Shown in pieces: positions 24,101 through 37,996 of a stretch of DNA of 64,000 nucleotides. The translations under genes and the position numbers were made by a program. The stretch is from contig JAJOHG010000040.1 in assembly GCA_021029095.1 (NCBI GenBank), positions 124,001-188,000 on the forward strand. Direction: 5' to 3'. This DNA comes from Phellopilus nigrolimitatus (taxonomy: Eukaryota > Basidiomycota > Agaricomycetes > Hymenochaetales > Hymenochaetaceae). Each line of letters begins with the position of its first letter. Position 1 is the stretch's first letter. The notes below the pieces were generated by a model. That model saw only the letters and a program-made list of their open reading frames with translations, did not search any database and was not told the origin of the DNA.

Positions 24101-25041
24101 CGGCATGGACACTCAGTCGCAGCACCGAAGCTGGACACTGTATTCACGATCTTCGACGGCCGGCACGCGTGTGCGCCCACCGCAAGGTGCAGACTTGTTC
24201 GGCCTCGACGAGAAGATCGTGTTTGTGGGCATGTGCGCGCGCGATCGTGTCCGTTTTACTTTACCTTCGCACTTTCTTTTCGTCTTTATCGCTAACGCGC
24301 TCTGTCTAAATCTCGATCGCTTGGACAGCGACCTCCGTCGCGATCATACTCTGTTCTAGGCTCGGTATTTCCAGACTGCGGGAGCAAGCGAGACGCATGC
24401 AGAGCCTTAGAGCCTATATTTTTGAGTTCGTCTTCCCCATATTTCTCGATATTGTGCTTATTGCCTCGTTCTCCAGCACGTCGATGTATTATAGTCATTT
24501 GTGATCAGCTGCCAACGATAGCGCCCCGTCCACGCATGCATCGTGCGGGATCGTGTACAAAGATTCCATAGTTCTGGGGTCGAGTACTGAGCCTCAAGAC
24601 GCACATGCGAGATGGCGCGCTTCATCCCGCCTGCTCTTGTCGTTTTTCTCGCCGTCTTAGGTGCTAATGGGCTATGTCGGTCTCGCAGGACCTTCGCTCC
24701 CAGTGCACTCATTAAGTATGGCAAACCGGATGAGCAGCCCATGCTTGCCGTTAATGTATTGTCGGCACATGTACCTATTTCGTTTCGATATATACAGTCC
24801 CGAGGGGGACGATCACATTCAACACGTATGTATAAATAAACTGAATTTCTTCGTCCAGCGATGATTCTTTACATTGCAATGGCAATTAAATAAGAGCAGA
24901 ATGAGATGGCAAAAATAAATAGATTAGGAGTGCATGTGTGTTTGACCGTCCTACATGTTTTTTGTGCAGCTGTTGTTAGATTAGTGAGCAAAGCTATAAG
25001 CAATAGAACAATGAACTCACCTTGAAACTCTCTTCACAAAA
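21188..25041. other. Array spacer C
   Basis: Class 1 upstream region (AGATCTTCGAAGCATTTTCG near 21313), then blocks shared with other spacers: GCGCGTACCTGCTTGAGCGC near 23018, CTCTGCTCGCCGTCTATCTC near 23284, a GCCGCCGAAGGACGAGCC block near 23702, GGCATGTGCGCGCGCGATC near 24228 with an intron-like stretch, and a GTGAGTTCG...CTCCAGCACG block near 24421-24480. It lacks the palindrome block of B, F and G. No frame is conserved well enough to call a gene. Confidence 0.55.
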
Positions 25042-26645
25042 TCAGGAAAACTCAAGGTTGCTCATGGTCTTCATCCTGTAGCTGGTCCCTCCATTGGCTC
25101 CCCTCTCTCCAGTTTCCTTCAGATGGACCAGCAGGTGATTCCCAAGGACACACAGAAGGCTGGGGCTTCCCAGAATAGATAGGATATCAGCCAGAAGAGC
25201 ATTTGGGATATACAACTGGTTTGCCATTATCTCCATAACACTGCAAAAAATGACCCTGTCAGAATGGTCAGCTCATGTACCACTGTCTATGCATGAAGAA
25301 CAAAATACATAATAAAATAAATGGCTTGATCTTGGATGAGCACCTTAACAAGGGTGAACTGACTGAAGCCAGCTGTCTCCCTCCAGTGTTCTGCAGCCTT
25401 ATAGAGTGCTAGAACCATTAGGATAACTGCATACAGCATTGGAGCAGTCCTATTCCAGCTTCCAAGTCAGTCTGAGTGCTTTCCCAAGAACATCAGTACT
25501 AACCAAGATAGAGCAGCCCACACTTTTGGAGGGGAATTATTGATTCCACAAACTGCCACACCCTCTGCAAGCTCCCCTACAATAACTGAAATCCATGATT
25601 AGAAAATGCCACTGTACGATGAACAAATATTCTTACTCTCCCGATATATAGTACTATATATAAGGATACCCAGACCAAATGCTGCCTCCAGTCCAAATAG
25701 AGTCCTCAGGCATACAGATAGCCTCTTATCTGTTGTTTATTAAACATTGGCAGTATATGGCAATATCAGGAATGCTCACCCTGGTGGTACAGTGCAAGCA
25801 CCCGCATCAGAAGAATATCTGAAAAATTAGAGGTAGATGAATGTGTTTTATATTATAATTAGGGAGAAATTACAGTCAATTAAAAGGATAGTCATCCAGT
25901 CTTCCCAGCAATGAGAAAGATGTTGTTTTGTGCATAATCCAGTGACTCACTAGCCAGATTCTGAATCCAGATAAAGCCAAGGCCTTTGAATATTATCAGT
26001 AAAGACTGCAATGTAGGACCTGGGTGCTTACACCTATAAATTAGATTTAGAGTTAGCCGCAGTAAGCTATGGCACAGTGACAAGAAATTGCTTGCAGTGT
26101 TTCATTTGCTTGAAGAGTGTCAACTGTAACAGCAGTGTCAGTGGAGACTCTTGTCTTTTGTCCCATAAAAACTTTGACTTACACATTATACCAGAAAGGG
26201 CTCCAAGGATCCCAATGTAGCGGTTCTGAAACCATGTATTAGAGTAGTTTATCAGAAGAAACTGTAAGATATCCTTTACCGCGAAGTAAATCAAGCTAAC
26301 AAAGCTGCGAGGAGAGCTCTTCATGCCGCATGACAAGTAAGCATATCGCTGATGCTAGTACCAAGCAAATGACATACCCAAAAGTACCTAATCTAAGTGA
26401 TACAACGATCACTTTAGACGTGAAGACGATAATGTCAAACCCTATTTACCTCCTTGTCCATAGTGATAACTGAAAGATGATACATCAATAAAACCCTCTC
26501 AAACCAAGATGCAAAACTTACTCGTGTCGTAGACCAAGAGGGATAGAACTGCCACTTGAGTGTATTGTTCGATATCTAATTCTGAGATGAAAAGTGGCAC
26601 GAGGCTTGGATCAACAGGCTCGACGTCAGAGCGTATGTAATGCAT
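25042..26645 (-). CDS. DUF6533 multi-pass membrane protein, array copy D
   Basis: Starts at 26645 (MHYIRSDVEPVDPSLVP) and ends at 25042 (GERGANGGTSYRMKTMSNLE and so on). About twelve short exons are inferred from the other copies: VYDT|ITMDKE, SPRSFVSLIYFA, NRYIGILGALSGIM, TLQANETLQAIS, LLIIFKGLGFIWIQNLA, DWMTILLID, ILLMRVLALYHQ, FGLEAAFGLG-type, AEGVAVCGINNSPPKVWAA, LALYKAAEHWRETAGF, then the last exon with SPSLLCVLGNHLLVHLKE. The protein would be about 330 aa with several hydrophobic helices. One doubt: the acceptor before the DWMTILLID exon reads CTG instead of CAG (near 25908). The next AG, five bases on, would keep the frame and lose two codons. Function of DUF6533 proteins is unknown. 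Confidence 0.65.
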
Positions 26646-29600
26646 AGTGAACGCGCGTAGAAGGTTTCAACAAGGCTTCGAAGGGTCTATCGGGGAATGT
26701 ATCGAAAAAGCCTCCGACCTCAGAGGCCTTTAAAGCAAAGAGAGCCGACCAAAAGAACAAAAGCTCTGATACGATCTTCGAGGTATTTTCGCTTGATCAG
26801 TACTTCGCGCGAGCTGCTAACGGAACTGATACGTTGGTAGCGGTCTCAGACGATATTATCAAACAAAATTAAAGACGAACAGGGATTCTACAACTCGAGT
26901 ATCATACTGCGTCGCGGCAATCGAGATACTCGCATCTTCGACCGTGTTATGGTGCGGACCGCATTCTCGATGGCGAGATGGAACTGTAGGAGAACAAGAT
27001 AGCATCTCCGTCGCTATTCGAAGCTCGAGATCGTATCAAAGTGACATGACACAGTTTATTCTTGTGTCGACTGAGATGCGAAAGCGATTCGACAGGAAAT
27101 CGAGGCACGAACTGCCAGAGAACCACGCCCTTAAGCATTGAGAGTAGCCGTCGGAAAGGGCTCGTATACGACGTTCACGAATAGAGCGGTGTCCCGCTCC
27201 CTTTTGCGTACAGATAAAGTGAAGCTAAATGGCGTTTTCATTTGCGATTCTCAAAACATCACTCGCAGACTGCATCGCAGGTCTGTTTATACTCACAGAA
27301 CATCTTCCTGTCCGGCAGAATGAGGAGCGCACGCGCTATGATGCTGTAAAAAGTCCACCAATAACGCGCGCAAACATATAAAAAAACGAGATGCACCGTT
27401 ATTTAAAGCGACGTACCTGTGCTCGCAAGAGGATCATGGGTCGCCTCCGGTTTGGTCGTGCGCACGCACAAAACGGTCCAGTCAATCCGGTCGTTGTAAC
27501 CTGGCGATGAGTTCCTTCAATGTGTACCCGTTTGATTTGTAGCTTATGATTGAGTATCCCGCACTCTGTAAATTCAAACCAGTCAGAAAAAATAACAAAG
27601 AAGTGCACACACGTACGCGACATCCCGAGGCGGTCACCCAAATTCGCACACAGACAGGTCCAGCAATACAAACGAATCATACCATAGAAGCCGCAGCGAG
27701 AGCCGCAGAATCCACAATAACCGGGAGCTCGAAATGAGAAGGCCGGCTTCGGGCACACAGTGTCAAGCCGCCGAAAGGACCTCGTCCAAGTGCATCAACA
27801 CCGTTCAGAATCTGATTCCAGGTGACCGATGAGCCGCCATGCCAAGACCACGCGCACGGCCCGGGTTATCTCCCCGTCTTTTTGCGAATTGTGCGTGGCA
27901 GGCCTGTACGGGGATGCGTGTTGTCTGTTAGACTCGGGACTTGCGAGAGGAGCGGGAGCCCGTGCGGTATGAGAGTAATCTGTGCTTTAGAGCCTGGCGG
28001 TGATGCACACGGGGAAATAGTAAGCACCACTGTTAGCAAATCTGAAAACGCTTGCTCACCGCGAAGGATGGACGGATGGACGACCGCTGTTGATGACCAA
28101 CGCGAAGCGCAGCAATTTCTTCGTGAGAGCGCTCGGGAGGTGCCGCCAATGCTCGGCTTACGGAATTCGGCCGGCACCGCAATACGTAACTGCTGGACGC
28201 GCTCAGGAGGGAAGCCAACCGCGTCTGTTATGACCTCATCAAAAGCGAACTGCCCATCTTCATCCCCGACGCTCAACCGCTTCGCCTCCGCCGCGCATCC
28301 CAAACCAGGCCTGCTTTTCGACCTCAACACGCCGCGTACCTTCCCGAACGCGTCGCGGGCGTGCTCGGCGTCCCGTCTGAGCTGCTGCGTATTTCCTCTC
28401 CGCAACTCGCCCTGACTGGATGTTGCGGTTCAGCACCTGTGGGCACGACGGATGCAGTCGCCGTCGATGCGCAACTCGGCCCCACCTCGACCGCCTGGCG
28501 CAGACAGCCTCCACCGCGCGCAGAGCCTCTAAGGCGACTGCGAGCTTAGCTGTCAGCGTGCAGCGCAGAATGACGTTGCAGACACTTTAGGTGCGTTTTC
28601 TGCTCGTCTTCCGCCATACTCCCGCGTCTGCCTGTCAAAGCCGCATCTTCATATCCTGACGTCATCCTTTCCCTTCTCTTGTTGCAGACCAGACGTCCCC
28701 GTCTAAGACTCCCCAGCGCGGCCTCCGCCGCGGCGCGTGCCCCACTTTCCAGCTCCGAGTGAGCCGTTCCCACCGCCTCCGGCCGTTTGGGCACCGATTA
28801 CGCGAGCGTGTCTGCAGCTGCGGCAGCAACAGTAACAACAACAGCCTCTGCTACCCGGCACCGAGCGCGCCATTCCGGCCGTCACCAGTATAGCCTCGCC
28901 ATGCGCGTCGTCCCCGCTGTGGACGGGGGCCCCAGATCCACGTTACCGTGCACCCTGGCGCACAAAGGTTGGACCAGCTGCAAGCAAAGGGACGACTCTT
29001 GACGCGACCGGCGATCGACGTCGATGCTAATATCGTGGCTGCCGTTCCAATTATTCAGTATTCCGCCTCGATAACGTCGTCGTGTCCTCAGACAAGGCAG
29101 ACTTTATATCCGGCCTACGCGCATATCACAACACCAGCGAGAACAAAATCCTCGAATAACGTCCCAAAGGCCATCCGATTGGCGGGCTGGAGAACGCAGC
29201 CAGCGCGCTCGGGCATAGGAGAGCGTGGATTTGAGCCAATCAACTCGCTGACGTTGCCAGTCGTCTAGAGTCTAAAGTGATGGGCTGGCCGGCGGAGAAT
29301 CACTTCGGACACACAAAGGCGTGTTCCTGAGGTAACGATATGGTGCGTGCGCTCGTTATCTCGCCTCTCTCATCGTAATAACGCAACGCACCGCTATTTT
29401 AGCATTCCTGAATCCCCGCGCAGGTGATGCCGGGTGTCGCGCCCGGCACGGACACTCAGTCGCGGCGCAGAAAGCTCAATGCTACGAAAATCGTCTTCAT
29501 GGGGATGGGCGTGCTCGGTCGTTGTCAGTTTCGCTTTACTTTGCATTTTCTCTTCGTCCCTGTCGCTAACCAGATCTCGATCACTTGGACAGAGCCTCCA

Positions 29601-30697
29601 TAGCGAGCCTCTCTTTGGTGCTTGACATTGGCAGACAACTTATATTTGTGAGTCCATCATCTGCGTCTTTCTCGATTTCGCGCTTACTGTCTCGCTCTCT
29701 AGCACGCCGACATGTTTAGGAATTTGAAAAGCAGTTGCTGGCGAAACAGCCACCGATCTGGGTATGCTGCTAATGTAACCGCGGGTATTGGTGCTAATAC
29801 AAAAAGAATGCAGAAATGATATCTCGTCACATCCCATAGAGCCTTTCGATGCGAGCTGCGCCGTTGAGGCGCTTTACAACGTTAGTCTTCGCGCCGTCTC
29901 TCTTTCCCTGCTCGTTCAAGAAAATCGGTGCGTCTTCCACGCGGACAGAGCGAGTGAATAGAACGCTTGGCGCAGGTGCGTGGATACAGTCTCGTCTCTC
30001 AGGGAAAACGAGCCATTTGGCCCATGTGTCTATCCAGTAAACTCCAAGGGTTGCGACTTCCTCGCCGAATCCTGACGACTGCTCAAAGCGTATGCAGAAC
30101 CTCACGGGTTAGTTAACCCGTCAGCACGGAGCACGCGCAGCCGTTCAGCAAAATTTCAGACAAATCTGGCGTGCAAAATGGACGTTAGCATTCTCTCTGC
30201 TCGAACAGGCGTCGTGCGCAGGGTGCGGGCTCGTATACGCTAAATTTCTGGTTCCGGGCGTGAGTAATATGCAAGTCGGCGCGCTTTCACGCCACCTGCT
30301 CTTCTTGTGTTTCTCGCAGTCTTCGGCGCTAACGGGCTATGTCTGTCACGCAGGACGTTCGATCCCAGTGCAGTGATAACTATGGCTAGCCGGATGAGCA
30401 ATGCATGCGCGCTGCTAATATAGTGTCGGCAACCGCACATACCTGTTACGTTTTGACATAATTTTCTAGAGGGGACGATCACACTCAGTTCATCTGTACG
30501 AGCAAACTGGTATTTCTTCGCACAGCGAAGATTCTTTATATTGCAATGGCAATTAAATAGGGACAGAATAATATGAAATAAGAGTGCATGTCTGTTCAAC
30601 TGTCCTATGCATTTTCTGTGTGCCTTTTGATTGATTAATCACTCTCACCAGAAGAAAAGATAGAACAAATAAAATCACCTTCAAATTCTCTTAAAAA
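26646..30697. other. Array spacer D
   Basis: One of the shortest complete spacers and a good reference. Class 1 upstream block near 26770-26850; the GTTCACGAATAGAGCGG block near 27173; CCGCAGCGAGAGCCGCAGAA near 27691; TGCTCACCGCGAAGGATGG near 28053; CCTTCCCGAACGCGTCGCGG near 28339; GTTGATGGGCTGG-type block near 29277; an intron-like CAGTTTCGCTTTACTTTGCA...CTAACCAG at about 29526-29573; and GTGCGGGCTCGTATACGC near 30223. Short plus-strand frames exist between these but I cannot join them into a supported gene. Confidence 0.55.
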
Positions 30698-32320
30698 TCA
30701 GGAAAACCTGATGCTGCTCATGGTCTTCATCCTGTAGCTGGTGCCTCCATTGACTCCTCTCTCTCCAGCCTCTTTCAGATGGACCAGCAGGTGACTCCCA
30801 AGGACACAGAGAAGGCTGGTGTTCCCCAGGATAGTTAGGAGACGAGCTAGAAGTGCATTCGGGATAAACAGCTGGTTTGCCATTATATCCATAACACTGA
30901 CAAATATGACCCTGTCTTACTAGTTAGTTCCTATATCATTAGCCAGGTATGAGGGGAAATATACATAATAAAATAAATGGCCTGATCTTGGATGAGCACC
31001 TTTAAAAGGGGAAACTGGCTGAAGCCACCTGTTTCCCTCCAGTGTTCTGCAGCCTTATAGAGTGCTAAAACCATCAGAATAATCCCATAAAGCATTGGTG
31101 CAGCCCTGTTCCAATTTTCAAGTCAGTCTGACTGCCTTCCCATGAACACCAGTACTAACCATGATAAAGAACTCCATACTTTTGGAGGATTTCTATTGGT
31201 TCCACAAATTGTTATGCCTTTTGCAAGCTCAAGTACAACAACTGAGTCCCAGGATTAGAAAATGTGACAGTATGATGATCAAATATGCTTACTTTCTCCA
31301 TAGATCATGGAATATATAAGGATACCCAGACCAAATGCTGCCTCCAGTCCAAATAGAATCCTCAGGCTTACAGATAGCCTCTTATCTGTTGTTATTTAAA
31401 CACCAGCAGTAATTGGCAGTGTTAGGAATGCTCACCCTGGTGGTACAGTGCGAGCACTCTCATCAGAAGAATATCTGTAAGACAATTAGTGTGGGATGAA
31501 TAAATGTTTGTTATAATCAGGGAGACATTACAGTCAATCAAAAGGATAGTCATCCAGTCTTCCCTGCAGTGAGCAGGATGTTTTTCTGCGCAAAGTTCAG
31601 AAACTCACCAGCCAAGCCCTGAATCCAGGTGAAGCCAAGGCCTTTCAATATTATCAGTAGAAACTGGAATGCAGAATCTGAGTGCTTACACCTGCAAATG
31701 AAGTTAAGAGTCAGTCACAGTAAGCTATAGTACAGTAATCAGAAATTGCTTGCAGTGTTTCAGTTGCGTGAAGAGTATCAACTACAAAAGATGTGTCAGT
31801 GGACAATCTTTATTTTGATGAACTTCTGTAAAGTTTTGACTTACACATTATTCCAGAAAGGGTTCCAAGGAGCCCAATATAGCGATTCTGCGATGGGTTA
31901 TTGCAATTTATCAGAAGAAACTGTAAAATATTATTTACTGTGAAGTAAATCAAGCTAACAAAGCTGCGAGGAGAGCTCTTTGTTCCACATGAAAACTAAG
32001 CATATGCCTGGTGCCGATATCAAACAAGTGATGTACCCAAAAGTATTTAATCTAAATGATGTAATGATCAGTTTAGACGCGAAGACGATAATGTCGGGCT
32101 GTATTCACCTCCTTGTCCATAGTGATAACTAAAAGATTAACATGTCATCTTGAGACAACTGGTATTCTGACATGTCAACCGAGATGCGAAACTTACTCGT
32201 GTCGTAGACCAGGAAAGTTAGAATTGCCACCTCGGTGTATTGTGTGATATCTAATTCTGAGATGAAAAGTGGCACGAGGCTTGGATCAACAGGCTCGACG
32301 TCAGAGCGTATAGAATGCAT
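30698..32320 (-). CDS. DUF6533 multi-pass membrane protein, array copy E
   Basis: Exon 1 is 32197-32320 (MHSIRSDVEPVDPSLVPLFI... to VYDT), exon 2 is 32109-32128 (ITMDKE), joined in phase. Further exons carry SSPRSFVSLIYF, NRYIGLLGTLSGIM, a LLIILKGLGFTWIQGLA segment, GEDWMTILLID, ILLMRVLALYHQ, ILFGLEAAFGLGILIYSM, ELAKGITICGTNRNPPKVW, LALYKAAEHWRETGGF and the last exon ending at 30698 after MKTMSSIRFS. All these exons are open. In the third exon the acceptor used in copies B, D and F would be followed by an in-frame TAG; splicing at that TAG itself avoids the stop and keeps frame. With that choice the gene is intact, about 330 aa. The family is a fungal integral membrane protein group of unknown function. 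Confidence 0.68.
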
Positions 32321-35300
32321 AGTGAAGGCGTGTAAATGTTTAAACAATGCTTCGAATGGTCAATCGGGGAATGTGTCGAAAACGCCCCCGACCTCAGAGA
32401 CATTTAAAGCAAAGAGAGCCAGGAAAACGAGCAAAATCTCTCATACGATCTTCGAGGCATTTTCGCTTGATCAGTAATTCGCGCGAGCTATTAACGGAGT
32501 CGATACGTTGGTAGCGGCCTCAGATGATGCCATCAGACAGAAGTAGAGACGAACAAGGATTCTACAACTCGACGACCATACTATACTGCGTCGCGACAAT
32601 CGAGATAGCTGCGTCTTCGACCGTGTCTATGGTGCGGACCGCATTCTTGATGGCGAGATGGAGTTGCAGGAGAACAAAATAGCATCTCCATCGTTATTCG
32701 AAGCTCGAGATCGTATCAAAGTGGTATGACATAGTTTATTCTTGTGTCGACTGAGATGCGAAAGCGGTTCGATAGGAAATCGAGGCACGATCCGCCCAGA
32801 GAACCACGCCCTAAAGCATTGAGAGTAGCCGTCGGCAAGGGCTCGTATACGACGTTCATGAATAGAGCGGAGTCCCGCGCCCTTGACGTACAGATAAAGT
32901 GAAGCTAAATGGCGTATTCATTCACGGATTTCAAAACAAGTACACGGATAATGCCGATGGCCAGACTCTCACAGCGCCCAGTAATAAATACGCGTAGGGT
33001 CGCCGGGCCGGACCATCCATAGTTTCATTCGCAGACTGCATTGCAGGCCTGACTATACTCACAGAACGCGTTTCCTTGGCCAATAGAAACGAGGAGCATA
33101 CACGCCATATTACTGTAAACACTCCATTATTAGCACGCGCAAATGTACATTTTAATAAAAATCACTAGATACACCGTTATCTAAAGCGACGTACCAATGC
33201 TCGCAAGAGGAACATGGGTCGCCTCCGGTTTGGCCGTGCGCACGCACAGAACGGTCGAGTCGTCTCGGTCATTGGAACCTGTTTCTCCAATGTGTACTCG
33301 TTTGATTTGTAGCTTATGATTGAGCTTCCCGCACTCTGTGAATTCAAATCAGTTAGAAAAAAACAACCAAGAAGTTCCCAAACGTACGCGACATCCCAAG
33401 GCGGCCACCCAAACTCACACCGACAGGTCCAGCAACGCAAGGGAATCGCGCCATAGAAGCCGCAGCGGGAACCGCAGAATGCCTCAATGTCAGGGAGCTC
33501 AGAATCAGAAGGCTGGCTTCGGGCATACGGTGTCAAGCCGCCGAAAGGACCTGGCCCAAGTGCACCAACACCGCTCCAAATGCGTTCCTATCCGATGGAT
33601 GAACCGCCCTGTCTAGAGCACGCGCGCGTCCTGGTCTATCTTCGAGTCTTTCTGCGAACTGTGCGCGGCAGGCCTGTTCGGGGTTGCGTGTTGTCTGTAG
33701 GACTCGGTACTTGAGAGCGGAGCGGCAGCCCGCGACAGATGAGAGGGTTGGAACGTTTCAGCGCGAGGCAGTTGCGTGCAAGGCTGGGAAACAATAAGCA
33801 TGACTATCAGTGAAAATCTGGACCGAAAACGCTTGCTCACCGCGAAGGATGGACGGACGACCGCCGCTGTTGACTCTCAAGGCGACATCTACAGCCCCCG
33901 AACGCAGAGGCTTCTCCGTGCCTTCAAACGACGGAGCGCACGCAGTCTGGATACAAACAAGCACCTTTCCAAATCCTCGAGCTCTTTCCCGCCTTCGCCA
34001 CTCTAGTCCCATAGGCATTATCTGCGAGCGCGGCTGGACAATCGAGTACCGAGCGGAACACTCAGAGACGAAAGCAAAATAAGTATATGTAAAGAGAATG
34101 CCAACATACATAGTTTCGCACTGCCGTGCTTTCCACGCCCAAGCCACTCCCGCTCGCATTCGGCTGTCAGACGATAGGATCTCGCCGCAATTGATCACCG
34201 CGCAACAGAAGAATAAACCGGTGGAGCCAGATGTAGCGCGCAGAGCGAGCGGGTTGTATCCCAGAACATGTACTGAGACACGGGGTTCGGTCTGGTCTGA
34301 GGAAGATAGACGGGCAGCAGGGATGACCGGTAAGCGATTTGAACAGACTGCGTGAGCTTAGAAAGGGGCGAGAGCTGTGAACGGGCATGAGCTGACGAAG
34401 AGGGAGAGAAGAGATCGTGCGCACTTCGCGGATCTGATGAGAATCCAGATATGCCGGCTTCGTCCAGAAAGATGTAGGAGAAGTAATCACGCGACATAAG
34501 AGTATTTGCATGGAGCAGAGAACACTACACTGCAGACGAAGTCGAGGACCACTATGCGGCATATTATTTCTGCTGCGCGCAGTTGACACGCTCCGCGTTC
34601 GGTACGGACTTGGAAAACATATCCTGAAGGGTTTTGACAAGCGAACGAGTCGCGATAAGCATAGATACAAGCGGGTGTATTGGTCGAGAAATGTACAGCT
34701 GTCTTCTACGTGCTAAGGAACGGCTTGAAGACGATGAGCTCGAGATCGAGACACGCAAGAAACGAGACGGACTCACGGACACTTGCCTTCCAGCCCGAGC
34801 CCCGCTTCCACCTCCACATCTTCAAACCCACTTCTTGGTGTCGGTGATGGTGAAGAATGGCGGGGTCCTCGATGTTGAGCGCTCATCGACGTCGGCACGA
34901 ACAATGTCAGAATGGGAAGTGCCGGACAATCTCTTCTCGGCCCACATTTGCCGAGATACCGCCGGCCAAGTCCACGGACTCCAGATCCCGCCCTCCGCTA
35001 TCGCGTCCGTAATAACCTCCGTCAAAATCGGCCCGCCCGTCTCCGTCCCCGCCGATGCTCGACCGCCGCACCTCCGCCGCGCCCCCCAATCCCGGCCTGC
35101 TCGGCGGCGCCGGCAGTGTCATCGACACACCGCGCGTGTACCCGCCCGAACGTGTCGCGGGCGCACTCGGTCGTCCTGTGTGAGTAGCCGCGTAATTCCT
35201 CTCCCCGACTCGCGCTGACTGGGTGTTGCGGTTCTGCAGCTGCGGGGCATGACAGATGCAAATACCGTCGACGCGCTGATCGATCCTACCTCGCCCGTGC

Positions 35301-36368
35301 GGCCCGCCCAGTCCGTCTTCGACACGCGTACGACCACGCGTCGAATGACCGCCACGCACGCGCAGAGCCTCCAAGACGACTTCTTCAGCACCGCGAGCTT
35401 GGCTGCCGGCGCAGGCAGTTGAGCGCCCGCGAGCTGAACGGCGTCGCAGTAAACTTAGGTGCGTTCTCTGCTTGCCTTCCGCCACACTCCCGCGTCTGTC
35501 TGTCAAAGCCTCATTCTCGTATCCAGAAGTCATCTCCTTTTTTTCTCTTGCCGCAGGCCCGACGTCCACCACCGAACCCGCCGTGGCAGGTACTCCCAGT
35601 GCGATCTCCACAACGCCGTGCGCCCCGCTCCTTGGCTCCGCGCGCCCCATCCCCGGCGTCTCCAGCAGCGAACGCGCATGCACACCACTAGCGAGGCCCC
35701 GTGGGTCCCGTTCGCAAGCACTGAGCGATCCATCCCCGCCGCCTCCGGTTGCTCGGGCGGGAAAGCGCGCGGGTGGGCTGGAATATGTACGATGCGCCTA
35801 CGAATCTTGGGCAGGTGTCTCCCGCAAGATGCGGACTCGTGTCCGAAGGTTCGTTGGCACATGGGCGAGGATACAAGAGTCTAGAGACGTGCATGCAAAC
35901 GGGCGCGCTTTCTCCCCGTCCACTCTTCTTTCTTTTCTCTTTTTCTCTGGTGCTAATGAGCTACCTTAGTCGTGCAGTAAAATCAGCATGGCCCGTTTAT
36001 ACTCGCACTTGACGCACTACTCAAGTATGTGATGGAGTTCAAGATGGCTGAGCGAACCATATGCACTTTCACTGCATCGTCTCATTTCATTCTGACTGTA
36101 CGAGAGTTTGCATGTCTGAGACTCGGAAGAACAGTTGCAGTAAACTCGTGTACATGCAGATATATTGGTATGTCTTCGCCCAGCGAGGATTTTACATTGC
36201 ATATAATATTAAATAAGAGAAGTCAAAAGAAATAAAAGATCGAATAGGGTATGCGCAGATTCGGCCCGACCAGCATGTCTACCACATGACTGTTATTAGA
36301 TTAATGAGTCCCGGGAAAAGCCAAATAAAACAGAACAAATAAAATCACTTGGAATGCCCTTCTCACAA
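32321..36368. other. Array spacer E
   Basis: Class 1 upstream block near 32440-32530, GTTCATGAATAGAGCGGAG near 32855, CCGCAGCGGGAACCGCAGAA near 33462, TGCTCACCGCGAAGGATGG near 33834, ACCCGCCCGAACGTGTCGCG near 35141 followed by a GTGAGTAGCC donor-like site, and a GCGTTCTCTGCTTGCC block near 35461. It then jumps to the GATGCGGACTCGTGTCCGAA block near 35827, so about 1 kb present in B, C and D is deleted. Several 100-250 codon frames on both strands overlap here; none is conserved as protein between spacers. Confidence 0.55.
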
Positions 36369-37996
36369 TCAGGAGAACCCGATGCTGCTTATGGTCTTCA
36401 TCCTGTAGCTAGTCCCTCCATTGGCTCCCCTCTCTCCAGCCTCTTTCAGATGGACCAGGAGGTGACTTCCAAGGACACAGAGAAGGCTGGGATGGCCTAA
36501 AATGTTCAGGATGTTGGACAGGAGAACATTTGGAATATACAACTGGATTGCCATTATCTCCACAACACAGCAACAAATGACCCTGTCAGAGTAGTTAGCT
36601 CCTAAACCACTAACCATCCATGAAGGAAAACACACATAAGAAAATAAATGGCCTGATCTTGGATGAGCACCTTAACAAGGCTAAACCGACTGAATCCAGC
36701 TGTCTCCCTCCAGTGTTCTGCAGCCTTATAGAGTGCTAGAACCATTAGGATGATTGCATACACCATTGGAGCTGCCCTGTTCCAACTCTCAAGTCAATCT
36801 AAGGGCTTTCCCAAGAACACCAGCACTAACCAAGATAAAGCAGTCCACACTTTTGGAGGGTTTCTATTATCTGCACAAACTGTTACATCTTTTGCAAAAT
36901 CCCATACAACAACTGAAACACATAATTAGAGAATTCAACTGTAGGATGAACAAGTATTCATACTCTCTTCATATATGTTGGGATATATAAGAAGGCCCAG
37001 GCCAAATGCTGCTTCCAGTCCAAATAGAATCCTCAGGCATGCAGCTAGCCTCTTTTCTGTTGTTTATTAAACACTAGCAGTAAAGACAGTATTAAGAATG
37101 CTCACCCTGGTGGTACAATGCTAGCACTCTCATCAGAAGAATATCTGTAAGATTATTAGTGTGGGATGAATGTGTTGAACAAGATAATTAAGAGGTTATT
37201 ACAGTCAATCAAAATGATGGTCATCAAATCTTCTTTGAAATAAGCAAAATGTCGTTCTGTGCAAATTCCCGAAACTCACCAGTCAGATTCTGAATCCAGA
37301 TAAAACTGAGGCCTTTCAATATTATCAGTAGAGACTGGAATGCAGTATCTGAATACTTACACCTATAAATGAAGTTTAGAGTCAGCCACAGAGAGCTATA
37401 GTACAGTGATCAGAAATGGCTTGCAGTGTTTTATTTTCTTGAAGAGTCTGAACTATAATGGAAGTGTCAGTGGATGTTCTCCATCCTGGTGCACACCCAT
37501 TAAAGTTTTGACTTACCCACTATGCCAGAAAGGGCTCCAAGAATCCCAATGTAGCGATTCTGAAATCATGTGTTAAAGGAGTTGAGCAGAGAAAACTGTA
37601 AGATATTATTACTGCAAAGTAAACCAAGCTAACGAACTTGCGAGGAGAGTTCTTCGTTCCACATGACAAGTAAGTATATGCCTGGTGCTGATATCAAGCA
37701 AATGATGTACCCAAAAGTATTTAACCTGGAGATGCAATGGTTGGTTTAAATGTAAAGGTAACAGTGCCAGGCCCTACTCACCTCCTTGTCCATAGTGATA
37801 ACTGAAAGATAATATGACATTAGATCTTAAAACAGCTGGTATCTGACATACTAGCCAAGATGCAAAACTTACTGGTGTCGTAGACCAAGAGAGTTAGAAT
37901 TGCCACTCCTGTGTATTGTTCAATATCTGTCTCTGAGACGATGAGTGGCACTATGCTTGGATCAACAGGCTCGACGCCAGAGCGTAATGAAAGCAT
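36369..37996 (-). CDS. DUF6533 multi-pass membrane protein, array copy F
   Basis: Starts at 37996 (MLSLRSGVEPVDPSIVPLIV) and stops at 36369 after the KEAGERGANGGTSYRM segment. Exons seen: LLVYDT, NSPRKFVSLVYFA, NRYIGILGALSGIV, TLQENKTLQAISDH, LLIILKGLSFIWIQNLT, ILLMRVLALYHQ, ILFGLEAAFGLGLLIYPN, FAKDVTVCADNRNPPKVWT, LALYKAAEHWRETAGF and HPSLLCVLGSHLLVHLKE. The acceptor of the WMTILLID-type exon has changed from CAG to CAA, but the next AG two bases on keeps frame with one codon lost (EDLMTIILID). I therefore regard it as possibly functional. It is one of three copies with the class 2 upstream region. Confidence 0.65.

Noticed and set aside
34907..35683. 258-codon minus-strand frame in spacer E
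   Set aside because: Overlaps several equally long frames on both strands and crosses an intron-like block boundary; not maintained in other spacers.
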